Source: Platerodrilus igneus
Taxonomy: Eukaryota > Arthropoda > Insecta > Coleoptera > Lycidae
Direction of reading: 5' to 3'
NCBI GenBank assembly: GCA_036346225.1
Contig: JARFIW010000899.1
Location: forward strand, 1,302,001 to 1,366,000
Length of the DNA stretch: 64,000 bases
A program made the position numbers and the translations under genes. Positions 13,139 through 24,494 of the stretch are shown in pieces (the stretch's first letter is position 1; each line of letters starts with the position of its first letter). The notes beneath the pieces were generated by a model, which saw nothing but the letters and a program-made list of their open reading frames with translations, ran no database searches and was not told where the DNA came from.

Positions 13139-14208
13139 GGTCAAAGTTAGGCATGGGCGGATAATGGAACGCTAAACAGTAACGAAGAGTTAACCGCGTC
13201 AGAAACCGCAATGAAAAGTGATAAAACGGATATAAATAAGTGGTTAGAGTCACTATCGTTAGGTATGTTGAATATGCAAGAAAGTATATCTAAATTAGCT
13301 ATAAATTAAATGTGAACGAAAACCACAATTACACAAAACATTTTGTCATCCCAGAACGTTAATGATAGCGAAATCAGTAATGTTGAGAATTCGGAGAATA
13401 AACAATATTTCTCTGTATTTAAAGAGCGGGCGGGGGGGGGGGATATATATATAGCCTTATGTTTAAATTTTAACGGAGAAATGCATCCGGTACTGTTTCT
13501 TAGAAAAATAAATTATTCAAGGACGCTAAAGCACACCAGCATGCAAAATTTGGGTTGGTTATGAATTGTATGTAGGGAACGGCGTTAGAGTGGGTTTTAG
13601 CCAAAGAAAATTCCTTAATAGATTATGAACGTTTTGTTGAAGTATTTAAAGCTCGATATTGGGGGTGGAACATCAACGCAAGTTATTTATGGAAATCAAG
13701 TTTGGTCAGTAAAGATCAGATAAAAAAGCTAGCAACCTGCTAAAATTAGTAAATAAAACTTCTTATTTGAATGAGGCAATCACAGAGGATAATTTGGTGG
13801 GGATTTCTAAGCATTTTGAAACGGATATTTAAAGAGGTGTGGTATTAAATGGAATAAAGATAATTGATGATTTCCAAACTTATTTATCCAAGACAGACAA
13901 TACTGTTGAGGTCGGAGGTAGATCAGGATCACGACAAGTCGAGAATTCGAATAATTGGCAGGGAAATAATGAAAGGCAATATCGAGCGTCAGGTTTGCTA
14001 CGTGCCTAGACGTAGCCGGAAGAAAAGTAGATTCCAGGCTAACCACCAGACGCGGAGAGTGGAGGGATTCGCCTACATACCAAAAATAAACGAAAAAAAA
14101 ACACATCGCCCACGATTATGTATTAAGACATAAAAATAAATAAAGGATTATGTACAAACAAGCATAATGAAAATAAATTAAATGTTATTATTTCACAGCA
14201 AACAATTA

Positions 14209-14376
14209 TTCTTAATCTTCTTTGGGGATTAAACCACTCATAGTTTTTAAAATTATCTTTATTAACGTTTCGATCCATGAAATAATTTTGAAAACGATCC
14301 TAGGTCATGGATCGAAACGTTAATAAAGATAATTTTAAAAACTATGAGTGGTTTAATCCCCAAAGAAGATTAAGAA
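14209..14376. repeat. Perfect 72-bp inverted repeat (hairpin) inside solo LTR A
   Basis: Arms 14,209-14,280 and 14,305-14,376 are exact reverse complements, with a 24-base loop. The right arm plus loop matches, imperfectly, 28,170-28,250 (acgatcctaggtcatggatcg ... gtggtttgattccc), so the arms belong to a dispersed repeat. The segment is absent from the related solo LTR at 48,684-49,945. Confidence 0.95.
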
Positions 14377-15358
14377 GAATACTAAACAAACCACAACAAA
14401 CATACAGGGAGTATTTGCAAACAATTAGATTGTACGGACAATTTAGTGCCTTAGATACGAAGTGCGCATCTCGCATTTACACAAAATAAAATTAATCAGT
14501 AGTAAATCAATATGTGAGAGCTTTTGTCAAGCGTTTTTAAAATTTCACTAATACTTTTTGTAAAACAACTAATTAGTAAAAAAGAATTAACGTATGAGAG
14601 CTTTTGTCGAACATCTTTTAAATCGTACATAGTACCGTTTGTAAAATTAACCACTCAGTATAAAAGAATAAGCATATGTCTGTCCCACATTTTTAACAAA
14701 AGTACCTCACACCTGTAGAGCGATAATGTCGATTAGCAGCAACGAACAATAGTTCTACAATGTCGCGCAACTACACCAAACGTTGATACAGAATATACCA
14801 TTGACACACACAAAAGAAAACGAGTTGCATATCTGTGGGTGTCCGGATACTTAGCTTGCAATCCGTCGAGGGTTGAGATAGCACAGCAACGCCATGGTCG
14901 TCAGGATACATTTACCCTGCTACCCTAACTGTAGCAGCGGTCTACGGACAAAAGCAGTTGGTCTACATCAAGAAAGAACACATTTGGCCTCCAGCTAAAA
15001 AAAGCTAAAAAGATAATCTGATTAAAATGGGCACGCGCGGGAAATCTCACCAATACACGCAAGACACCTTCTAGTTGTCAACAGAAAAAAACAAACGTGC
15101 ATTGCTTTTGAAATACGGTGACGAATACTGTAGAAAATATTTCGACGTACAACCTGAAGAATCAAATTCAATAATGGTTCAACTAACACGAATTCGAATT
15201 GCAAACCCTCGCTTATCAAAGCGCGATTGAAACTGGAAAACCCGGATTTTATTGGATAGTGCGCGACCTTATTTCAACCAGTCTTTACATCGGAACAATA
15301 AAGAAAACCATTATATGCGGTTGTAATGTATACTAAGATAACAGGTACCTAAAGCAGG

Positions 15359-15541
15359 TGTAAGCGTCATTAGATGGCGTAACAGTGAACCTGCTTGCAT
15401 GTAGCGCCGCCAGCCAGTTAGTTCCCGCGCGGCTTTTGAGTATAACATCGTCTGCGTTGAGATTCACCTAATTGTATTATAATATAAATAAATTGCTGCA
15501 AAACCTATCCAAGTGTTATTCCTTAGGCAGGGGAGCTTACA
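15359..15541 (+). repeat. 5' LTR of the gypsy element
   Basis: 183 bp, TGTAAGCG...CTTACA, nearly identical to 20,219-20,401. It contains an ATATAAATAAA string (15,480-15,491) that could act as promoter or polyadenylation signal. Confidence 0.95.
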
Positions 15542-15642
15542 TTTCATAAGTGGGATGCGAAAGTACCCGCGAACGTGCTAAAAATTCGAGAAAATTTTTC
15601 CACAAGACAGACTTCAAAAATTGTGACATTTGTGTGATAAAA

Positions 15643-16740
15643 ATGGCGGAGGTTAACGAACATCAGCGCGAGGATGCTGATGATTTTAAGACGCTAATGC
15701 AACAACAAATGGGCGCAATGTTACAAATGATGCATACCTTAGAGCAAAATCGTGTACAAACAGAGAAGTTGTTTTGCACAGCGTTACAGCAAAATCAACA
15801 AACAACAGAACCATCAACAGCGAGTGGTAAATTACATTATCAGATCATGCCTGATTTAGATAAGTCAATTTCAAATTTTTCTGGCGATAGTGGAAGTATG
15901 GCAATGGAGTGGCTAGACCGCGTAAACAGTTGCGCTTTATTGCATCGCTGGCCAGAACAGGTAAAATTAGAAACGGCGCGTATTCATTTAATCAGTGCAG
16001 CAAAGAACTGGTACGACGTGCGTAAAAATCGTATCAAATCTTCGGATGATTTTGAAACAGAATTCAAGGCAACCTTTGACCTAAAACCAAGCTTAACGTC
16101 ATTATGGATTAGAATGAAGAAGCGAGTGCAATACGAACGTGAACAAGTAGAATACTATTTTCACGAAAAATTTAAATTATGTAGTGCGTTAGAGTTACCA
16201 TTTGAGGAAATTAAAGAACAGATTGTGATAGGCTTAAATAATAAACAAATAGTGTCAAGTTTATTAATCAAAGAACATTTTAATGAAAATAACCTCTTAC
16301 ATGATATTGTACAATTATATCGAATTGCAGGAACACGCGAGCGCGACAATCGAATGCATTCAGTTCCCAGAGTCGAAAATGTGTTAACATTTCAAAAAAA
16401 TAAGCCAATAAAATTTATTAAAGAGGAAGGGAGCCAAGTAAAGTGCTACAACTGCGCAGAAAAAGGACACATTTCCAAGGAGTGCCCAAAAACAAGTTTG
16501 TTAAATGCTTGTTTTAAATGTAAGGAAAGCGGTCACTTTTCGAAGAACTGTACAAAACGTGTCTTAAATACTAACGATTTGGAAAAGGCGAAGTCTATCA
16601 GTTTAGTAAATACAGAGAAGGAAGAAACCGTAAATTCGGCGAACAAGTTTTTAAGAGTTGTGATCGTAAATGGACATCAATTAGATAGTATGATCGATAT
16701 GGGAAGCGCTATATGTACAATAAGGGGAAAATGTAATTAA
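15643..16740 (+). CDS. Gypsy gag with two zinc knuckles, running into a broken protease
   Basis: Gag packages the element RNA. I prefer the start at 15,643 (ATAAAAATGG context, MAEVNEHQ) over the upstream ATG at 15,550. A Gln-rich N-terminal part is followed by a capsid-like region (WLDRVNSCALLHRWPE, LISAAKNWYDV) and two CCHC knuckles at 16,443-16,553 (CYNCAEKGHISKEC and CFKCKESGHFSKNC). The frame then enters the retropepsin, whose active site reads DMGSA instead of D(S/T)GSA, and ends at a TAA at 16,738. Both the changed active site and the early stop argue that protease function is lost. Confidence 0.88.
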   Translation: MAEVNEHQREDADDFKTLMQQQMGAMLQMMHTLEQNRVQTEKLFCTALQQNQQTTEPSTASGKLHYQIMPDLDKSISNFSGDSGSMAMEWLDRVNSCALLHRWPEQVKLETARIHLISAAKNWYDVRKNRIKSSDDFETEFKATFDLKPSLTSLWIRMKKRVQYEREQVEYYFHEKFKLCSALELPFEEIKEQIVIGLNNKQIVSSLLIKEHFNENNLLHDIVQLYRIAGTRERDNRMHSVPRVENVLTFQKNKPIKFIKEEGSQVKCYNCAEKGHISKECPKTSLLNACFKCKESGHFSKNCTKRVLNTNDLEKAKSISLVNTEKEETVNSANKFLRVVIVNGHQLDSMIDMGSAICTIRGKCN

Positions 16741-19700
16741 ATATTTTCCTACGGTTCACAAAACGAAAGAGGATTTATACGCGTTTGGAACACAGCAACC
16801 AGTGTTAAAAGTTACAACGTACGTTAAAGCCGATTTAGAAATTGATAATGTAAAAGTGGAAAATATTAAATTTTATGTAGTACCGGAACAAGCTCAAATG
16901 ACGGATGTTTTAGTAGGAAGGTCATACACAGAACATCCAAGTGTTGCTTATATACGTTCAAGCGATAAGTTGATATTTGGCTACAATCACGAAGAGCCGT
17001 TTAAAAACATGCAGATTGAAGAAATTTCCCGTCGAACCAAAATAAAAAGTGCCGAAAATAGTGTTATTTTAGCGAAACAAATTAATTATGTTAAAGCGCA
17101 CTATAATGATGAAGTGATATGTGTACCTGTAGTGAACAATAGCGATGAAAATGTTCACATTCGAGAGGGAGAAATCATCGGCACCGGATATACGCATTCA
17201 AAAGAAATTGTTGACGCTGAATATGACGATAAAATTCAGATTGTTGAAGAAATGTTAAATGTGGACCCAAATACGGATCAGCTGGTTAAAGATGAATTAT
17301 TAAAATTATGCACTCAATATCGCGATTGTTTTGCGTTTAATCTGAAAGAATTAGGGTGTACAGACGTAGTAACGATGGACATTAACGATACAAATGTGCC
17401 TGTTCGAAAGAAACCGTACCGTGCCAATTTGCAAGACCGACAAATTATCAAAAATATAGTGCAAGATTGGAAAAATGCAGGAATTGTTACCGAAACAATG
17501 TCCCCTTATGCGAGCCCTGTGGTGTTAATCAGAAAGAAGACAGGTGAACCGAGGTTAGTAATTGATTATCGAGCATTAAACGCACAAACGATAAAAACAA
17601 ATTTCCCAATTCCGTCGGTGGACGATCACCTAGAGAATTTAAGTGGTAGTAAGTTGTACTCGAAATTAGACCTGGCGCATGGATACTACAAGTTCCCTCA
17701 GTGAAGCTGCAAAAGCGAAAACGGCGTTTATAACCCCGGATACAACCGGACAATTCGAGCGATTAATATTTGGGTTAACCAATGGCCCATACGAGTTTAG
17801 TCGTTTGATGTCGATTGTGCTGGGACCATTGAAAAATAAAATAGCCATGTCCTACTTGGATGATCTAATAGTTCCTGCGAAAGACTGGACAGAAATGTTG
17901 CAGAAATTGGCGAAGATTTTTGAAGCATTTCGGCAAGCGAAACTAACATTTAAGTTGCGAAAATGTGAATTTGGTTTGCGACGATTAGAATTTCTCGGAT
18001 TTATGATATCTGGCGATGGAATCTCACCCAGCGACGAGAAAACGAATGCAGTCAAACATTTTAGACGACCTCAAAATGTACGCGATGTGCGACGTTTTTT
18101 GGGACTCACATCATACTTTAGAAGATTTATACATCAATATGCAACAAGAGCACGTAATTTAAGTAATTTAACGCGAAAAAATAGTGTGTTTACATGGTCC
18201 AAGGAACAAGAAAGTGCATTTCAGGATCTACGGGATGCGCTAATGTCAGACCCAGTGTTGAAATTATATAAACCGTGTGCGAAAGAAACTGCTTTATTTA
18301 CAGATGCAAGCGCCGAAGGAATTTCGGGCATTTTAATGCAGTTACAAGAGGATGGAATATTGCATCCGATTTATTACATGTATTGTGTCGAAAAACTGCG
18401 TATATTTTTAATTGGTATCGAGTTTACAGTGTTTACAGACTCCCAAGCACTAGTATTTTTAAATACGCAGAAAACGCAGAGCCCTCAAATTGCCCGTTGG
18501 TATGGTTTATTGGCGGATTATAATATGACCATTAAATACAGACCCGGTATAAAGATGAGCCATGCGGATGCATTATCACGAGCTCCGATGGATTCGTCTG
18601 AAGCGGATATGTCAATAAATGATATTACAGAAAGAATTAATGTACTACAATTGATGAGCGAAGAGGATTATGTATTAACAATCCAACGTAGCGACGAGAA
18701 GTTGTGTAAATTAATTCAAGTGTTAAATAAAGACCTCAACGAACGCTCACGTGATGAAAAGGAGAGCGTAAATAATTATGTTTTACAAAACGGAAAGTTA
18801 TTTCGTGAAATTGTGCAAAACGGTAAAACAAGATTATTGTATGTTATACCGAACAGTATGCGAAAAGCGATAGTAGTTAAACATCACGATTTGATGGGTC
18901 ATTTTGCAGTCGATCGTACAGTGACGAAAATTCAAGAACTGTATTGGTTCGCGCGTCTGAAAAGTTATGTGCGAAGGCATATTAGTGCTTGCCCCGAATG
19001 TATTCTACTGAAAATACCAACAGGTAAGCAACCAGGGTTTCTTAATCCGTTACCAGTGCCAAATAGACCGTTTGCAAGAATACACATCGATCACTTAGGT
19101 CCCTTTATTAGAAGTGTACAAGGGCACGCGTATATCCTTGTTGTTATTGATTCATTAACGAAATATGTCAAATTGTATCCAACAGCAAGTACAGATGGAA
19201 AAACGGTGGTATCATGTTTAGAAAAATTTATGGTGCAATATGGTATTCCAGACCGAATAGTATCGGACCGTGCAACTTGTTTTACGTCCGATCTGTTTAA
19301 AAAGTTTATAGAAAAACACGGTATTAGACATACATTAAATTCCACTCAATGGGCGCGTGCAAATGGACAGGGCGAGCGAGTTAATAGAACTTTACTTCCA
19401 GTAATAATAACTAGTATGCGAGATGAAACGTGTTGGGATGAAGATATCTTAAATATTGAGAAAAATTTAAATATTGCCGTAAATAAATCAACCGGAAAAC
19501 CTCCGTTTGAAGTGTTGTATGGTTTTATGCCGCGTTTTTCGGATGATAAATTATCGAAAGTAGTCCAGGTGGATAATGATCCCGAGTGGACGCCGCCACT
19601 GACAATTCAAAATGAGATTCGTGAAATACTACGTGAAAACCAACAAGTTAGTAAACAACGACATGATTTACGAAGATGGGCAGGAATTTCGTACAACGTT

Positions 19701-20114
19701 GGTGATATTGTGTTTATGCGTAAAATTCCGATTTCGACAGGTGAAAGTACAAAAACTCAAAAACGTTACCGCGGACCATATATTATTACCGAAGTACTAC
19801 CGGCGAATACATATCGTATTGCGAGTATCGAAGGAATTGAAGGACGGCGGTATACTACTACAGCACATGTAAGTCAATTGAAAATTTACAAAAATCCTGA
19901 AGATGATGTAACTGATGAAGAAGACGAAAATTTACCGGAAACAGAAACCAGTGATTATGAAGAGCCAGAAGAAATTAATACTACGGATGCGAAAAAGGCA
20001 CAGATAGTTGATAGTGAAAATATTGCAAGTGCGGAAGGGAATAATGCAAGTGGTGCTAAGAGTAAACGTACCATAAAGAAACCAGCGTATTTACAAGAGT
20101 ATGATTTGTCTTAA
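16741..20114 (+). pseudogene. Gypsy pol: protease end, RT, RNase H, integrase; frameshifted
   Basis: Two open segments. 16,802-17,704 has the protease remainder and RT fingers (SPYASPVVLIRKKTGEPR, LVIDYRALN, YSKLDLAHGYY). A small deletion near 17,695-17,705 shifts the frame to 17,679-20,114, which has the RT palm YLDD at about residue 59, RNase H (ALFTDASAEG), and integrase. The RNase H looks internally shortened between HPIYYM and VEKLRIF. The integrase has an HHCC finger (HHDLMGH ... CPEC) and DDE residues in HIDHLG, IVSDRATCF and GQGERVNR, plus a C-terminal SH3-like part and an acidic tail. The integrase is intact by eye; RT and protease are not. Confidence 0.92.
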
Positions 20115-20218
20115 TATTTTGTATGTTCAAAAATTTATTCTAATGTTTACTATGTTTTTCTATTGTTATACTGAAATATTGTTGTCATCGTGGGCGATGC
20201 CTCAGTAGAATGGCCGAG

Positions 20219-20401
20219 TGTAAGCGTCATTAGATGGCGTAACAGTGAACCTGCTTGCATGCAGCGCCGCCAGTCAGTTAGTTCCCGCGCGGCTTTTGAG
20301 TATAACATCGTCTGCGTTGAGATTCACCTAATTGTATTATAATATAAATAAATTGCTGCAAAACCTATCCAAGTGTTATTCCTTAGGCGGGGGAGCTTAG
20401 A
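20219..20401 (+). repeat. 3' LTR of the gypsy element
   Basis: 183 bp, TGTAAGCG...CTTAGA; the last three bases differ from the 5' copy (AGA against ACA). It is followed by CAGG. Confidence 0.95.
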
Positions 20402-20975
20402 CAGGATATAGACTATTTAATTGTCGCTTCGAAATAAATAAGTTCAAAATGAAAATTTGTAGCAAGCGTATTTATTATTAATTATGTTAAAAGATTTAAC
20501 AGATTACCGGATACCTAAAACAAGGTATAGACTATTTAATTTATCGAATTAAATTTCGTTTTAAAAGCAAAAGAAATTTGAGTTGAGGAATTTATTCGAG
20601 AGCGTGTTTATTATTAATTAAGTTGAAGGATTTAACAATAGAAACGGAATTGATTCGGGCGGGTATTGAATTAACAAGGGAGAAAAATAGGGTAACTAAT
20701 TTATGCTGAAAATAAACGTAACAGGTTATTCAAATACGGATCAGAGGCGTACAAATACCGAAAACAGAGGGTAAATCGTGTGGCGAGATAATCAGAAAAT
20801 AATCAGGGACCTACAGTTAATCATGAAGAAGAAAGCTGGAAGATCAGAACCTTAAATAAAATATATTCAGAATCGAATGATCGTCTTAGCGACGAAGAAG
20901 ATGAAGGCGAAATAAAGAAATTTTTAGCGCCGGTTGTAAACGCTAAAGTAGAGGGTAAACAATATGAAGCGTTAA

Positions 20976-21750
20976 TTGATTTGCGACAATTATTATCATT
21001 TATTTACTTTTCCTATGAAAATTAATAGTCAATATCAAGTCATTATCCCTAAGACAAAGTTCCTTTCCCTAAATGAACTTAGGTATGGATTCACAAATGA
21101 GGAATTCAAAGAAGTGGTACTCCGCCAATACTTATGTCAATCGATAACGACAACGGCTATTCAAACAGATAGTCCTTGTGAAGTGCATTTACTACGACTT
21201 TCTAATAATTATGAGAATTGTGTGTCAAAACCAGTACAAATTACGGACATCAAAACTAAGAAAGTTACGGACATGAATTGCTGTATTTCCTCAAGAAGTG
21301 ATAGTAACCGTCAATTGCAATAAAGTCGAAAACAGTTTAGCACTAATTGGAAGCAAAGTGATCACCATAAAGAAAGACTGTTATTTGAAATTAAAAAATG
21401 AAATTACTCGAATATACCAAAACCCAGCAATGGCGAAGAAATTTGCAAATTTACCCAAACTACAATTCAAAATTCAAATCGAAGACATCAGAACTATCCA
21501 GAAACCAATACAACTAGAACACCTAGATCTCGACTATCTCAACCACGCAGTAAAATTAATGGACAATTATAAAGAACATTTAAACGAGTTAAAAGTGCCA
21601 AAGCTACACCATGACAATATCAGTGCTTGGACAATTTTATTGATTATTGTATTTTTATTAGCTGTATACTTATTGTACAAAATGAATATTAGATATAAGA
21701 ACAAAGAAACCACAAACGAAACTTTAGGAACAATGAGTCTTAAAAATTAA
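20976..21750 (+). pseudogene. Env-like fragment of an errantivirus-type element
   Basis: Two overlapping open segments (20,976-21,323 and 21,298-21,750) in different frames resemble the envelope protein of insect errantiviruses. They have Cys-containing segments (QYLCQ, PCEVHLLRL, NYENC), then a long helical region and one membrane anchor near the C-terminus (AWTILLIIVFLLAVYLLYK) with a short basic tail. The N-terminal part, signal peptide and fusion region are missing, and the frame is broken at about 21,300. This is a dead fragment. Its upstream junction with element C gag/protease lies near 20,975. Confidence 0.7.
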
Positions 21751-21784
21751 GTATCGACCCTTAATTGTTATTTGGGTCGGGAGA

Positions 21785-22048
21785 AGTTACATATCCCCGA
21801 TATTAAAATACATATAAGAATAAGTGTAATCATTGTCTTAGTAGTAGAATGTTACATTGTATCAAATGAAGGTTACATTAAAGGTTAATCAGAGTTTAGA
21901 TCAGAAATAAGAAAGGAAACGACTGCTTTGTATTACAGACGCAACCTGATACTGCAGGTGCAGAAACAATAAACTGCAATAAAGCAGTCTTAATTAAAAT
22001 TACTTAGAATAAGACATTGTACGAGTATCAAGATGTTACGTAATTCGT
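21785..22048 (+). repeat. Probable 3' LTR of the env-bearing element
   Basis: It starts AGTTAC directly after a purine-rich GGGTCGGGAGA and ends GTAATT, the AGT...ATT style of errantivirus LTRs. It contains tandem polyadenylation-type signals (aataaactgcaataaag near 21,970-21,985). It does not match the LTR at 12,181-12,708. Confidence 0.55.
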
Positions 22049-22052
22049 GGCA

Positions 22053-22070
22053 GTCCCTGTTCGGGCGCCA
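22053..22070 (-). other. tRNA-Lys primer-binding-site sequence (minus orientation)
   Basis: The plus strand reads GTCCCTGTTCGGGCGCCA, the 3'-terminal 18 bases of metazoan tRNA-Lys including CCA. The minus strand is therefore a canonical TGGCGCCCGAACAGGGAC primer-binding site, with AGTTATGC... (an LTR end in minus orientation) next to it. It may mark the edge of a minus-strand LTR element to the right, but I see no gag or pol for it. Confidence 0.55.
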
Positions 22071-22071
22071 A

Positions 22072-23165
22072 AGTTATGCTACGTTGGCTCGTAGCCGTGC
22101 GTAACACAAAGATAGTCAAGGAATGACCGGGCTCAATCGGAGATTAGGGGGGGCTGTAGAAAGCAGACTAACATATAATGTATACGGCGGTAAGGAGTTA
22201 GTGACAGTACCTACAAGAAAAAAAGTTAAACAAACCTGAAAAAAAAAGAATAAGCATAGCAGCAGTGATAAGTCTAAATTATTCAGTACTTTGTAGAATG
22301 TAAATAAAACTGTTTAGATAAACTATATAATATAATCGCGATAAAAGCATTACAAAAATTTTTATCACAAAGTGAGGTAATATTGGGGAGTAGCAGAAAC
22401 GTTTCCTCACACACCAATTAAACATAAATCAGACAAAATGTTAACAAAAGATAAATAAATAAAACACAATTGGTATGAGTAATTCAGTAGTATTGATTGT
22501 TCTTTCTTTCTTTTTTTTATGTTTTAAAATAGCATGCAAGTCTATTGTAAAAGGTATCAGAACGACAAAGATATGGCAAAGCAACGGATAGATATTTAAA
22601 GTAATAATAAGTAGGAAATAGTTCAACTTACAAAAGGTCCTTCAGTAACGCTTCCTTACAATTAAAGTGTGGGATTCACGATGTCCTGCACTAACGAAGC
22701 ACTTCACCCTTGACTGTGCGGGTGTTGATGGAACTTATCACACGTTACGCTAATCACACCTACGTATTTCACTGGTGTTAGCAGCAGACATTATCACGCG
22801 ACGGAACTATGTAGCATTGATAAATTTCGTGTTAATTCTATTTTCTAAGACAATAAGTTCGAAATATTCTGTAGCACTAGTTTAATTTCAACTGGGACCA
22901 AATGTATATTATTTTCGTAAACATCCCAAAAAGCAGTGAGAAACTTCAACCAATACCTTGGTAAACCGGTAATCTGTTATATTTCGTAAATATCGAGATT
23001 TGCGCAAGCAATGATCTATTTTAGATTCTTTGTTGTTAGAAAATTCAGAAACTACAGTATCACTGTATTTAAATAATCCAAAGTATGCGCTACTCTGAGA
23101 AGAAAAGGACCGCGAAACTAGATCGCACACACAGTTTTTAAATATCAAAAGACAAAACAACTAAA
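22072..23165. other. Non-coding stretch, possibly old LTR sequence
   Basis: No recognisable ORF. The GC-richer part at 22,630-22,820 stands out from its AT-rich surroundings. It may be the LTR attached to the primer-binding sequence at 22,053, but no partner LTR is present to test this. Confidence 0.3.
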
Positions 23166-23169
23166 AAGA

Positions 23170-23705
23170 ACCATAATGGGTAACGCACGTGTATCACTAA
23201 AACCGTCCATCAAATGTTCCGTAAAGCACACGTGCCTCGAGTTTAACAAGCTCTACCACTTTTATTTTCAACAGAAAATCAACTAAAAACACGACGTGCT
23301 TGTTCATGAACAATACGAGAATTGATACCGCAGTAATTCTCACTATTCTCAAAGCAGAAAGAAGCAGTACTCTCAACGCACTCAATGTACCGGAACACAG
23401 AACAAAACTACTACTTTTAGTTCAAACCAAAAAGCACAAAAACCATTAGCAAAGCAACGCGTATCACTAAAACAATCCAACACGTTACATACAAAGCATA
23501 CCTCCTTCAAATGTAATCAGAACTACACTCCTACAGTTAATATACAACTTTTATTTCACAAGCAGAACAACTAAAATCGCGCCGCGCTTGTACATGAACA
23601 ACACAAAAATTAATCCTGCATTAATTCTCACCATTGTCAAAAGCAGAAAAAAAGCAGTATTTTCAACGTACTTAATATATAGGAACCAAGAACAAACTAC
23701 AACTG
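23170..23705. repeat. Diverged tandem duplication, about 270-bp unit
   Basis: 23,170-23,430 and 23,447-23,705 align along their length. Shared anchors are gtatcactaaaac (23,184 and 23,463), acttttattt (near 23,257 and 23,548), gcttgt.catgaac and taattctcac.att. They are clearly diverged. No coding content is recognised. Confidence 0.75.
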
Positions 23706-24490
23706 CCAATCTGTTTATATAAACTCGTTGTTACCATAAACTCTTATCGACTTCGTTAATAACATAAGAAACATCCAATACGTGAATGCAGCCATCATAT
23801 CTAATAACTAATTACAGTCGTTTATCATTTTCGATAAGTTGGAAAGTAATTTATGAATAATCCAATTTAAAATTAGTTCCTTGCAATTTATTTATTAAGG
23901 AAAATCAATCTTCAATTAAACTATCTTTTAAAGTAATACCCACGAGTTAATTTGCATACAAATCTGAAAACTATTCGAAAGTATTTACTTTATACAAACG
24001 GTGATTCAAAGGAAACGATGCAATCCACTCATTACAATACGACGCACTCGCCTAAGGAGTCAATAAATATATAATATGGAAATAGTAGTTACAGAAATGT
24101 ATTTATTAATTGAGAAAAGCGTAAAATGTTAGAACTATAAAAATGCCCGTTACAAATTAACTGGAGACTTTCCCACAAGATGAAGTGAGGTCAGAGGCTT
24201 CATAGATACTGTAAGAAGCCCCTGATAGTCAGTCAGCCTTCGAACTTCATAACTTTAACATTGTTGGTTGTTCAAGCTACTTATTATAATTATCGATTAT
24301 TAATTTAATAAAAAATTAATTTATAGTATTGGTCAATTTCAATTACTTAATGTTTAAGGAACATAAACGTTCAAGTGTTGTAAAGAAAATAAGTCATTTT
24401 TTTATAATTAAAACAAATTGATATGTGTTTTGGGAAATAAATATTTTTTAAAAGGAACTCCCAAAGGCCAAAACCTATCTCGCGTACCTC
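23706..24490. other. AT-rich non-coding stretch
   Basis: Nothing recognisable. Confidence 0.4.
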
Positions 24491-24494
24491 CAAT

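Larger units (their letters stand above)
15359..20401 (+). mobile_element. Gypsy-type LTR retrotransposon, nearly complete
   Basis: A 5,043-bp element with 183-bp LTRs, gag and pol in gag-PR-RT-RNaseH-IN order, flanked by the 4-bp duplication CAGG (15,355-15,358 and 20,402-20,405). It is inserted in solo LTR A. The LTRs differ at four sites by eye (about 2%), so it is moderately young. No env follows pol. Breaks in protease, RT and RNase H make this copy inactive on its own. Confidence 0.95.
13996..20723. mobile_element. Solo LTR A, carrying a nested gypsy element
   Basis: It starts TGCTACG, ends CGTAACA, and is flanked by GGTT at 13,992-13,995 and 20,724-20,727. With the gypsy insertion (15,359-20,401 plus one CAGG) removed it is about 1.68 kb. 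The same family occurs at 48,684-49,945 with the same ends and its own 4-bp duplication. It has no convincing coding content. TG...CA ends, 4-bp duplications and lack of internal repeats fit a solo LTR. It cuts the gag of element C. Confidence 0.8.
12834..20975 (+). pseudogene. Element C gag to start of protease, cut by two insertions
   Basis: Gag probably starts at the ATG at 12,834 (MPSRKSKRSKLG) and is interrupted by the SINE at 12,868-13,138. It resumes at 13,151 with frameshifts: MHPVLFLRKINY near 13,480, ALEWVLAKENSLIDYERF near 13,590-13,650. It is cut again by solo LTR A (13,996-20,723), then continues at 20,728 with an acidic stretch and LAPVVNAKVEGKQYEALID, a typical lead-in to a retropepsin. 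The catalytic DSGA/DTGA is not seen; the sequence passes into env-like sequence at about 20,975. Fold and order fit a gypsy-group gag. All pol after the protease start is missing. Confidence 0.75.

Noticed and set aside
13996..15358. First read as the C-terminal end of gag and a pol-less element, shared with 48,684-49,945
   Set aside because: Both copies have TG...CA ends and 4-bp duplications at exactly these ends, and no internal LTR repeat, so solo LTRs explain them better.
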